The notes below the pieces were generated by a model. The model was not told the DNA's origin. It searched no databases and was given only the letters and a program-made list of their open reading frames with translations. DNA of 7,973 nt from Promethearchaeota archaeon (GTDB taxonomy: Archaea > Asgardarchaeota > Lokiarchaeia > Sigyniarchaeales > SOKP01). How positions within the stretch are numbered: position 1 is the first letter of the stretch; each line of letters starts with the position of its first letter. Below are positions 1-5,490 of this stretch, in pieces. The stretch covers positions 1 through 7,973 of the forward strand of contig JAHLWE010000510.1 in the NCBI GenBank assembly GCA_019058135.1, read 5' to 3'. The position numbers were made by a program, and so were the translations under genes.

Positions 1-1
1 A

Positions 2-640
2 TGTGAATCATATTCGATAGAAAAACAAATTCATGGACCTTTTATAGACGTGAGTGTATGTAGCCACAATGATAAAATCTCGCAAGCATCCATTGATTCT
101 TATATTGAATCTGCTATAATTTGTAAAGAGATTGGTGCTAAAATATTGACAATTCATCCCGGTTTAGCGAATCTTGTCGTTAATTCCATTGATCAATTTA
201 ATATGAGACGATTATTTGTGTCGGTGAAAGAAATTTTAACAGCCAAAGAAGATTTAGGAGTAAAAATTTGCATTGAAAATATGCCAAAAAGTCTTAATAT
301 TTTATTGAAAACTGAAGATTTTAAAAAGTTTTTCTCGAATTTCTATCATGATGAACTTTTTATAACTTATGATACCGCCCATTATTGGACAAATGTTGAT
401 GACCCCGCTCTATTTTGGAAAACCTTCCATAATAAAATTAAAAATGTTCATTTAGTTGACAATAATGCAAAAGATCGTGATCCACATATTGGTCTTGGGA
501 AGGGAAAAATAAATTTTGATTTGATTTTTTCATTGATTAAATCATATGAATATAATGGGTCGCTAATAATTGAGTTAAATTCTAAAAGGGCTCTTATTAA
601 AGGAATTAATTATGTAAGAAATAAATTAATAAATTTCTAA
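2..640 (+). CDS. Sugar phosphate isomerase/epimerase-like TIM barrel (AP endonuclease 2 family), 5'-truncated
   Basis: The reading frame is open from base 2, so the gene starts upstream of the window. The GTG at 50 is an internal codon, because family-like sequence (an HGPF motif, fragment residues 11-14) lies before it. The fragment has 212 residues and keeps the C-terminal part of the barrel. Visible motifs fit the metal-binding strand ends of the xylose isomerase-like/endonuclease IV superfamily: IHPG, CIENMP with the Glu, YDTAHYW with Asp and His, NVHLVDNN with His, HIGLGKGKINF, and a terminal IIELNS Glu. Family members isomerise or epimerise sugars and polyols (for example inosose or hydroxypyruvate) or cleave abasic DNA. 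The HIGLGKG and IELN endings favour the sugar-isomerase-like side, but the substrate cannot be read from sequence. The next gene starts 36 nt downstream behind its own TATA-like box. Family assignment is firm; the specific activity is unknown. Confidence 0.85.
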   Translation, partial: CESYSIEKQIHGPFIDVSVCSHNDKISQASIDSYIESAIICKEIGAKILTIHPGLANLVVNSIDQFNMRRLFVSVKEILTAKEDLGVKICIENMPKSLNILLKTEDFKKFFSNFYHDELFITYDTAHYWTNVDDPALFWKTFHNKIKNVHLVDNNAKDRDPHIGLGKGKINFDLIFSLIKSYEYNGSLIIELNSKRALIKGINYVRNKLINF

Positions 641-641
641 A

Positions 642-660
642 TTTAAAATATATATTTTAA
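642..660 (+). promoter_or_regulatory. TATA-like (box A) promoter for the COG1533 radical SAM gene
   Basis: An uninterrupted A/T stretch, TTTAAAATATATATTTTAA, lies in the 36-nt gap and is centred about 26 nt upstream of the ATG at 677. That is the usual distance from an archaeal box A to the transcription start, so transcription would begin at or very near the ATG and give a leaderless mRNA. This fits the absence of a Shine-Dalgarno sequence. The region is AT-rich throughout, so chance resemblance is possible. Confidence 0.45.
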
Positions 661-676
661 AGAAAAATTTGGTTTT

Positions 677-1795
677 ATGGTTAAATATATCGAGAAAGAG
701 TTCAAAACAATCATAAATAAGTTAAAATATATAGATAGTTGGTTTTGGTGCCGCTATACTCTTAATCCATATAATGGCTGCGAACATGCTTGTATTTATT
801 GTGATGCTCGCTCTGAAAGATATTACTTACATCCCGATTTGGATAATGAAATTATTGTAAAGAAAAATGTTAAAAAAAAATTAGATAATCGATTAAAAAA
901 TGCCAGAACATTATTACCTGATGTAGTAGCTACTGGTGGTGTATGTGATGCTTATCAACCAGCTGAAATAAAATACCAAAATACCCGTCAAATTTTAGAG
1001 GTTTTATTGAAACATAAATATCCTATCTGTCTTTCTACTAAATCTGATTTAGTTTTACGTGATTTAGATATTTTATCTAAAATAGCAGACGATACATATT
1101 GCACTGTATCCTTTACAATTACAACCTTCGATGATAAGATTGCGAAATTTTTAGAACCTGGTGCAACGCCTCCATTAAAAAGAATTGAAGCATTAATGAC
1201 AATTAAAAAGGAATTTCCAAAAATCCAAACTGGTGTTAATTTAATGCCAATTGTCCCTTATATTGAGGACTCCGATGAAAATTTAGACGAAATAATTTTA
1301 AAAACCAAAGAAGCAAATTGTGATTTCATATTATTTTCACCTGGAATGACAATGCGGGATTCCCAAGCCCAGTTTTTTATAAATAAAATGAAAAATAGTA
1401 AATATAGAAATATTCTTCATGATTTTTTGAATTTATTCAAGGGAAATATGTATGTTGATGGAAATTATTTAAAAAAAATACATAAGAAATTAATTACTCT
1501 ATGTAAGAAATATAAATTACCATGTCGAGCGAAACGGTTTATTCCAAATGATTACCGAAAATATAACTATATTATTGCTAAGAAATTGCTGGATCAGGCA
1601 TATTATAACTCAATATCCGGTAAAGCATGGAAAAGAATGCAATGGGCAGGTCTCCATCTTCAAAATTTAAAAGAATCTATATTAGATGTGAATGCACGAG
1701 GTGACTTATTGACTTTAAAGAATTTTAACAATAAAATTATTGAATTTATTAAGCCTTATTTGAAATCTAAAAAAACGTTAAATTCTTTTTTATAA
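677..1795 (+). CDS. Radical SAM protein, SPL-like family (COG1533)
   Basis: This 372-residue cytosolic protein has the radical SAM cluster motif CEHACIYC (Cys35, Cys39, Cys42), which would ligate a 4Fe-4S cluster with S-adenosylmethionine. Other motifs typical of the SPL-like COG1533 group are NPYNGCEHAC around the cluster, GGVCDAYQPAE (residues 87-97), TR at 103-104, LSTKSDLVLRD (119-129) and a TITTFDD...EPGATPP segment (148-165). The group is named after spore photoproduct lyase, but most archaeal members have no known substrate, so DNA repair should not be assumed. The C-terminal third is Lys-rich, with one Cys at 273. The ATG at 677 follows a TATA-like box and has no Shine-Dalgarno sequence, suggesting a leaderless message. 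The last codons run into a T-tract. The family is clear and the reaction is unknown. Confidence 0.9.
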   Translation: MVKYIEKEFKTIINKLKYIDSWFWCRYTLNPYNGCEHACIYCDARSERYYLHPDLDNEIIVKKNVKKKLDNRLKNARTLLPDVVATGGVCDAYQPAEIKYQNTRQILEVLLKHKYPICLSTKSDLVLRDLDILSKIADDTYCTVSFTITTFDDKIAKFLEPGATPPLKRIEALMTIKKEFPKIQTGVNLMPIVPYIEDSDENLDEIILKTKEANCDFILFSPGMTMRDSQAQFFINKMKNSKYRNILHDFLNLFKGNMYVDGNYLKKIHKKLITLCKKYKLPCRAKRFIPNDYRKYNYIIAKKLLDQAYYNSISGKAWKRMQWAGLHLQNLKESILDVNARGDLLTLKNFNNKIIEFIKPYLKSKKTLNSFL

Positions 1796-1810
1796 TTATC
1801 TTTTATTTTA
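1786..1810 (+). terminator. U-rich terminator candidate overlapping the stop of the radical SAM gene
   Basis: A run of six T (1786-1791) overlaps the final Phe-Leu-stop codons and is followed by further T clusters to 1810. Archaeal RNA polymerase can terminate at U-rich tracts without a hairpin. The call rests on base composition and position only. Confidence 0.4.
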
Positions 1811-1811
1811 A

Positions 1812-1835
1812 TATTATTCACGATAGTGAATATTA
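1812..1835 (+). repeat. Small inverted repeat (hairpin or operator candidate)
   Basis: ATTCAC and GTGAAT pair perfectly around a GATA loop (1816-1831). One more A-T pair follows, then a mismatch and two more pairs, extending the arms to about 1812-1835. It lies 17 nt after the stop of the radical SAM gene and about 35 nt before the start of the small gene at 1870. It could be an mRNA 3'-end hairpin of the upstream gene or a dyad operator just upstream of the downstream promoter. Confidence 0.4.
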
Positions 1836-1837
1836 AT

Positions 1838-1849
1838 AAATATTTTATT
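1838..1849 (+). promoter_or_regulatory. Possible TATA-like box for the 96-residue gene
   Basis: AAATATTTTATT is centred about 26 nt before the TTG start at 1870, as expected for a leaderless archaeal transcript. There is no Shine-Dalgarno sequence before that start. The A/T background makes this a weak call. Confidence 0.3.
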
Positions 1850-1869
1850 AAATTGGTTGGTTAATTAAA

Positions 1870-2160
1870 TTGGAAGATTTAAAAGAAAATGGTTTGAAGA
1901 TATATAATGCTATATTTGAAGGGAAAAAAACTGTAGAAATTGATGGTATAGAATATCCAGTAAAAAAATTTTCTAGTAGTGGAGTAAAATACATAGATAT
2001 TTTTGGTTATCGATTTATCGAACAAAATAGTAGAAAAAAGTCTGAGTGGGGGAAAAAAGCAAGAGAGGGTCATAAAATTATGTGGATAATAAAAGGAAGA
2101 ACATATCTAGTGCGTATTATGGATGGAGAATATATACACCTAAGGAAAAAATCTAATTAA
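1870..2160 (+). CDS. Small basic protein of unknown family (96 residues)
   Basis: I do not recognise the family. The product is a soluble protein of 96 residues, rich in Lys, with no signal peptide, membrane segment or cysteine. The N-terminal half has an amphipathic helix-like start followed by a beta-rich EIDGIEYPV segment. The second half has a patterned basic stretch (SEWGKKAREGHKIMW, then IKGRTYLVRIMDGEYIHLRKK) that could form a small beta-rich nucleic-acid or protein-binding fold; this is inference. TTG at 1870 is taken as the start because the frame upstream is closed by TAA at 1849-1851 and no ATG occurs before residue 71. An ATT at 1864 is the only other nearby option. There is no Shine-Dalgarno sequence. 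It converges on the kinase gene with only 13 nt between the stop codons. Confidence 0.65.
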   Translation: MEDLKENGLKIYNAIFEGKKTVEIDGIEYPVKKFSSSGVKYIDIFGYRFIEQNSRKKSEWGKKAREGHKIMWIIKGRTYLVRIMDGEYIHLRKKSN

Positions 2161-2173
2161 ATATTTAAATACA

Positions 2174-3073
2174 TCAACTAATCAAATCGTTCAATTTTAA
2201 ATAATTCTTTACATAATCAACCATTGTTTTCCCTGCTCCTTCAATGCCTCTATAACCGGGAAAATCATTTACATCAACAATATAATAATTGCCATCTCGA
2301 TTTGATTTTAGTAAATCAAATCCAAAAAATTCCATTTTAAGTACTTTTCTTAAGATCTGAGCTAATTCAATTAATTCTGAGGGAGGTTTATATTGTTCTC
2401 GCTCCAATTTTTTTGTGTCGATATATTGAGCTGCATATTTTTTATAAATAAAAATCGGGCTTGGTCTTTTTATTCCAAAAACTTTATCTCCAATTACGTA
2501 AATTTTATTATCAATTCCATTTGAGTCAATAAATTCTTGTATATAGACATCATAATTAAGAAATAGCATATGCTTTCGAACAAGCATCTTGATTTCGCTA
2601 ATATCTCTAATTAAGTAATTAAATCGTTGCATTTTTTCGTGCTGATAATGAGATTTTATAACAATAGGAAGTTTGTTCTGAATCCATTTTTTAAAGGGTT
2701 TTATCTTATAAAAGTAGTATGTCCAAGACTTAGGTAAACGAATGTTTTCAAAATTATGTTTATCAAAAATAGCACGCAAGCTATAATCTAAAGAAACTTT
2801 ATTTTTAACATTAAGAACTGCATCGATACTATTTAATGTAGGAATATTGTGAAGTTTTGCATAATGTAAAAAGTCAATCGAGGTATCATTATGAACTTTA
2901 ACTACTAATAAATCGCATTTACTATTGAAAATTTGATTATCTTCTAAATCTTGGGGACTACTAATTGGATTATAGATTTGTAAGTTAATATCAAGTTTTT
3001 GTAAATGCTCAATGAATATTTTAATAACTTCATGACTTGTCTCTGCGCTAAGTATAACCCTTTTTTGTTGCAT
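2174..3073 (-). CDS. ATP-grasp kinase resembling inositol-trisphosphate 5/6-kinase (ITPK)
   Basis: This 299-residue soluble protein has an ATP-grasp layout: an N-terminal Rossmann-like part (1-80), a central domain with LPIVIKSH (Lys140 as likely ATP ligand), a hinge segment VYIQEFID (176-183), and a C-terminal metal site. What separates it from RimK-type ligases is the set of ITPK-like motifs: QEFI...KIYVIGD (179-196), IKRPS (Arg203), and Asp253 with DVNDFPGY (Asp267, Asn269, 267-274). The spacing Asp-14-Asp-2-Asn matches what I recall of the metal-binding residues of human ITPK1. ITPK enzymes phosphorylate inositol phosphates in eukaryotes. The substrate here is inferred, and a RimK/COG0189-like amino-acid ligase remains the alternative. 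The ATG at 3073 has a TTTAAATA box 30 nt upstream and no Shine-Dalgarno sequence. The PHP gene lies 142 nt upstream on the same strand. Confidence 0.8.
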   Translation of the reverse strand: MQQKRVILSAETSHEVIKIFIEHLQKLDINLQIYNPISSPQDLEDNQIFNSKCDLLVVKVHNDTSIDFLHYAKLHNIPTLNSIDAVLNVKNKVSLDYSLRAIFDKHNFENIRLPKSWTYYFYKIKPFKKWIQNKLPIVIKSHYQHEKMQRFNYLIRDISEIKMLVRKHMLFLNYDVYIQEFIDSNGIDNKIYVIGDKVFGIKRPSPIFIYKKYAAQYIDTKKLEREQYKPPSELIELAQILRKVLKMEFFGFDLLKSNRDGNYYIVDVNDFPGYRGIEGAGKTMVDYVKNYLKLNDLIS

Positions 3074-3097
3074 TCTATGAAGTTATAAGAAAAAATC

Positions 3098-3110
3098 TTT
3101 ATTTAAATTT
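3098..3110 (-). promoter_or_regulatory. TATA (box A) promoter for the ITPK-like gene
   Basis: Read on the - strand this is AAATTTAAATAAA. It contains TTTAAATA (3107 to 3100), an exact match to the archaeal box A consensus TTTAWATA, centred 30 nt before the ATG. Transcription would start only a few bases from the ATG, consistent with the missing Shine-Dalgarno site. This supports a separate transcription unit from the PHP gene. Confidence 0.5.
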
Positions 3111-3208
3111 ATCACTTATTTAAAGATTGAAACAGTTATTTAGCATTTATTAAATATTCGATTTTATTTCTAACAGATAAATAATAAAATTTCTCTTTTA
3201 AAATGAGT

Positions 3209-3214
3209 AAAAAA
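3209..3214 (-). terminator. U-tract just after the PHP gene
   Basis: Six T on the - strand begin one base after the TAA stop of the PHP gene. No GC-rich hairpin precedes them, so this would be the hairpin-free U-tract type of archaeal terminator. It lies about 100 nt upstream of the ITPK-like promoter. Confidence 0.35.
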
Positions 3215-3215
3215 T

Positions 3216-4067
3216 TTAATCTTGAATTAGTCCTTCTTCATAGTCTTCAGCTAATTCTTCAAGATATGTAAGTATCTCCACCCACATTGGTGTAATTAAA
3301 ACATCTGTTTTGTGATTAATAATTAACTCATAAAGATCTGAAGTTCTTTTTACAGGGTGTTTAGTAATCGTACATCCACATCCTATAGATTGAATTAAAT
3401 GAGCATCACTTCCACCTGTGTATGCAATTTTTTGTGCCTCGGCAAAGTCTTTTGCTAAAGAATCCGAACCTGCTGTAGAACGAGAATTTATCTCCAATGC
3501 ATCAAAAAGTGTGGTTAATAATTCTGGGTCTGAAACACCATGTGGTCCAAAAGGATGAGCAGCTACTGCTATTCCACCCATATCATGAATTTTCTTACAA
3601 GTTTCGACAGCAGAGAGACCCGCTTTAATCTTTTTTTCAGGAAATTCCGCCCAATATGCAACAATATGCCCGTTTTGTGAAGAAATCTCTTCTGCAGGAA
3701 ATAACAGCAAACCATACCCCTTCTCTTTTATGTATTGCTGAGCTAATTTTCCACCTCTTATTGCATTATGATCTGTTATTGCAATACCATCGAGTCCGAT
3801 TTCAATCGCATAATCTACGACAGATTGAGGACTCTCATTCCCATCGCTAATATATGTATGGATATGAAGGTCAAATACCTTATAACCCTGCTTGTGGACA
3901 TCTTCGATAATTTCTTGACGTTCCTCTTTGATTGGTGCAGATTTATATAATCTCCTTATCTCTTTTGATGCCTTTCGTATATGTTTTTCCCAAATCCGGT
4001 TGATTTTTTTTGCAGTATCTGAAACACCTTTGTATTTTGAATAAAAAGAGGTTATTTTTTTACCCAT
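3216..4067 (-). CDS. PHP-domain metal-dependent phosphoesterase with basic N-terminal extension
   Basis: The 283-residue product carries a full set of PHP (polymerase and histidinol phosphatase) metal ligands: DLHIH (His68, His70) with Asp75, ITDHN (Asp99, His100), PAEE (Glu126 or Glu127), GHIVAYW (His134), AAHPFG (His171) and GGSDAH (Asp221, His223). Such stand-alone proteins hydrolyse phosphomonoesters or nucleotides using two or three metal ions. The substrate cannot be told, and histidinol phosphatase is not specifically supported because no his genes are nearby. The first ~60 residues are extra: helical, strongly basic and not part of the PHP fold. The ATG at 4067 is preceded by a partial Shine-Dalgarno sequence AAGGATC with a 6-nt spacer. 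A TTTATAAA box further upstream (4114-4121) could be the promoter. Confidence 0.9.
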   Translation of the reverse strand: MGKKITSFYSKYKGVSDTAKKINRIWEKHIRKASKEIRRLYKSAPIKEERQEIIEDVHKQGYKVFDLHIHTYISDGNESPQSVVDYAIEIGLDGIAITDHNAIRGGKLAQQYIKEKGYGLLLFPAEEISSQNGHIVAYWAEFPEKKIKAGLSAVETCKKIHDMGGIAVAAHPFGPHGVSDPELLTTLFDALEINSRSTAGSDSLAKDFAEAQKIAYTGGSDAHLIQSIGCGCTITKHPVKRTSDLYELIINHKTDVLITPMWVEILTYLEELAEDYEEGLIQD

Positions 4068-4113
4068 TACTGAGATCCTTGAAATATTTCTAAGATAAAT
4101 AAAATCTTTTGAG

Positions 4114-4121
4114 TTTATAAA
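4114..4121 (-). promoter_or_regulatory. Possible TATA-like box for the PHP gene
   Basis: The palindromic TTTATAAA is centred about 50 nt upstream of the ATG at 4067. It would place the transcription start around 4092 and give a leader of about 25 nt, long enough to hold the AAGGATC ribosome-binding site at 4074-4080. This is a weak call in AT-rich DNA. Confidence 0.3.
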
Positions 4122-4163
4122 ATAGACTAGGTTATTAAATATTGTTCAGGTGACCAAATAAAT

Positions 4164-5300
4164 CTATTTCTTTTCTTTATTTGATTCATCACTTTTATTG
4201 TCATCATGTTTGTGTTCATGATTTTGATTTTGTTCTGGCTTAGGTGTAGGTGTTTCTGGAATTTTTGGTTTTTCAAAAACTTCTAGGAATTTAACAGTAT
4301 CAATCATTCCATCTAAATAATTTTGTAGATCCATTGCTAATCCAAATTTAAACATTAAAAGACCTTGATTAAACTGATGCATTTGAGGTATTTCAATTTC
4401 AATTGACTTTTTCTTAGGCTCAAATTTTATTTTGAATTGATCAGCTTTTGCTCCAGGCATTCTTAATTCAATAAAACGTGCTAATTTTTTATCAAATTCT
4501 TCTATTTTATCAATGACTTCTAAATTATATTCAAGAGTTTGACCTGCTAGAGGGTGGTTGTAGTCAATTATAACACGTCCTTGTACAATGCGAGTGACAG
4601 TACCTCTCTGTCCTTTTTTATTTACATATGTTTGCCCTAGCTTAGGAGGTTTTCCTTCATTTAATTTTTTAAATCTTTGAATTGCCTTACGATCAATTTT
4701 TTGAGCCTCTCGTTTTCCAAACGCTTTAGTTGGGGGTATTCTGACAGATTTTTTTTCAAAGAACTTCATAGTTTCTAAAATTTCATTTATACCCTCAATT
4801 ACGAATCCAGATTTTCCAACTATTACAAATTCTGGAGTATAAAATCCTTGTTTGTCTTTCTTTTCATCATAAATCCCTGCTTTTTTTGCATCTTCAGGGC
4901 TGCTAACTTGAAATATATATCCCTTTTCTGTACGACCGGTCATTTTTACAAGAACAAAGTCACCTTTTTTAATAGATTGTTCTTTCAGCTTTTCTCTTTT
5001 TTTTTCCAATCTTTTTAATTCTTCTTCAACATCCTTTTCTTCTTCAGCAATTGCTTCTTGTTCTTGGTCTTTTTTATCCTTTACTTCAGTTTTACTTATA
5101 GATTCTTCTTTGCTAGAGTTTAATAATGTTTTTGCACCTTCAATATATTTTTTTGCGCTGCCTTTTCCAATTCCTTCGACTTTAGATAACTCTTCAACGC
5201 TCAATTGAGCCAATTTTTCAACAGATTCAATACCACCTGCTTTCAATTTTTCGGCACTTTTAACACCTAGTCCTTTAATATCTTTCAATTCAAAGCTCAT
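4164..5300 (-). CDS. Helix-hairpin-helix domain fused to long-type FKBP peptidyl-prolyl isomerase
   Basis: The 378-residue protein has four parts. Residues 1-60 form two helix-hairpin-helix units (IKGLGVKSAEKL, VEGIGKGSAKKY) like those at the N terminus of RadA/Rad51, which suggests DNA or protein binding. Residues 62-110 are a highly charged coiled-coil-like linker. Residues 110-265 are an FKBP domain of the archaeal long type, with an insert-in-flap around 200-245 and the hallmark DYNHPLAGQTLEY (246-258). Residues 266-345 are an alpha/beta C-terminal domain, followed by a Pro/His/Asp/Lys-rich tail (HEHKHDD). FKBPs catalyse proline isomerisation and act as folding chaperones in the cytosol. 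By hand alignment to FKBP12, Tyr26 is Met120, the Asp37 position is Gln131 and Trp59 is Ile171, so catalysis may be weak. The start is well supported by GGAGAG six bases before the ATG. The stop is TAG. Confidence 0.9.
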   Translation of the reverse strand: MSFELKDIKGLGVKSAEKLKAGGIESVEKLAQLSVEELSKVEGIGKGSAKKYIEGAKTLLNSSKEESISKTEVKDKKDQEQEAIAEEEKDVEEELKRLEKKREKLKEQSIKKGDFVLVKMTGRTEKGYIFQVSSPEDAKKAGIYDEKKDKQGFYTPEFVIVGKSGFVIEGINEILETMKFFEKKSVRIPPTKAFGKREAQKIDRKAIQRFKKLNEGKPPKLGQTYVNKKGQRGTVTRIVQGRVIIDYNHPLAGQTLEYNLEVIDKIEEFDKKLARFIELRMPGAKADQFKIKFEPKKKSIEIEIPQMHQFNQGLLMFKFGLAMDLQNYLDGMIDTVKFLEVFEKPKIPETPTPKPEQNQNHEHKHDDNKSDESNKEKK

Positions 5301-5306
5301 AGGAAT

Positions 5307-5312
5307 CTCTCC
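5307..5312 (-). promoter_or_regulatory. Shine-Dalgarno site of the HhH-FKBP gene
   Basis: GGAGAG on the - strand lies six bases before the ATG at 5300. It is one of only two strong Shine-Dalgarno sites in the window, which fixes the start and suggests a leadered, possibly well-translated mRNA. Confidence 0.7.
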
Positions 5313-5401
5313 AAATTAACATATGCCTTAAATATCTTCTATGTTTAAAGAAATAAATACGTGTTATTAAGTAAAATATTCTACTATTTTTTAAATTTTG
5401 G

Positions 5402-5426
5402 GTTTAAGTTATATTTATCCTTAAAC
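5402..5426. repeat. 7-bp inverted repeat upstream of the HhH-FKBP gene
   Basis: GTTTAAG (5402-5408) and CTTAAAC (5420-5426) are perfect inverted copies separated by 11 bases. They sit in the 190-nt gap between the COG1313 stop and the FKBP start, about 100 nt upstream of the FKBP ATG. Further GTTTAA/TTAAAC copies occur at 5343-5348 and 5437-5442. It could be an operator; no regulator can be named. Confidence 0.3.
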
Positions 5427-5490
5427 AGATTATAGATTAAACTTTTTTGATAAATATTTTTAAAAATTTTAAATTTTCTTTAATTAAAAC

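Noticed and set aside
50..52. GTG as the start of the first gene
   Set aside because: The frame stays open to base 2 and the preceding residues (HGPFID) match the family, so the gene begins outside the window.
1879..2073. Open frame on the - strand inside the small gene
   Set aside because: It is antisense to the 96-residue gene, rich in Phe/Ile/Tyr as expected for the complement of Lys-rich coding, and has no motif.
2174..3073. RimK-type ribosomal modification ligase
   Set aside because: The C-terminal motif is DVNDFPGY with an IKRPS segment, closer to ITPK than to RimK; kept only as an alternative.
3656..3950. Two + strand open frames inside the PHP gene
   Set aside because: The opposite strand encodes an intact PHP protein with all metal ligands; these frames are its complement and match nothing.
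3216..4067. Histidinol phosphatase (hisK-like)
   Set aside because: The PHP ligands are shared by many phosphoesterases and no histidine biosynthesis gene lies nearby.
4164..4230. SlyD-type metal-binding His-rich tail
   Set aside because: The tail has only three clustered His (HEHKH) in an Asp/Lys/Gln-rich stretch, much less than a typical SlyD metal-binding tail.
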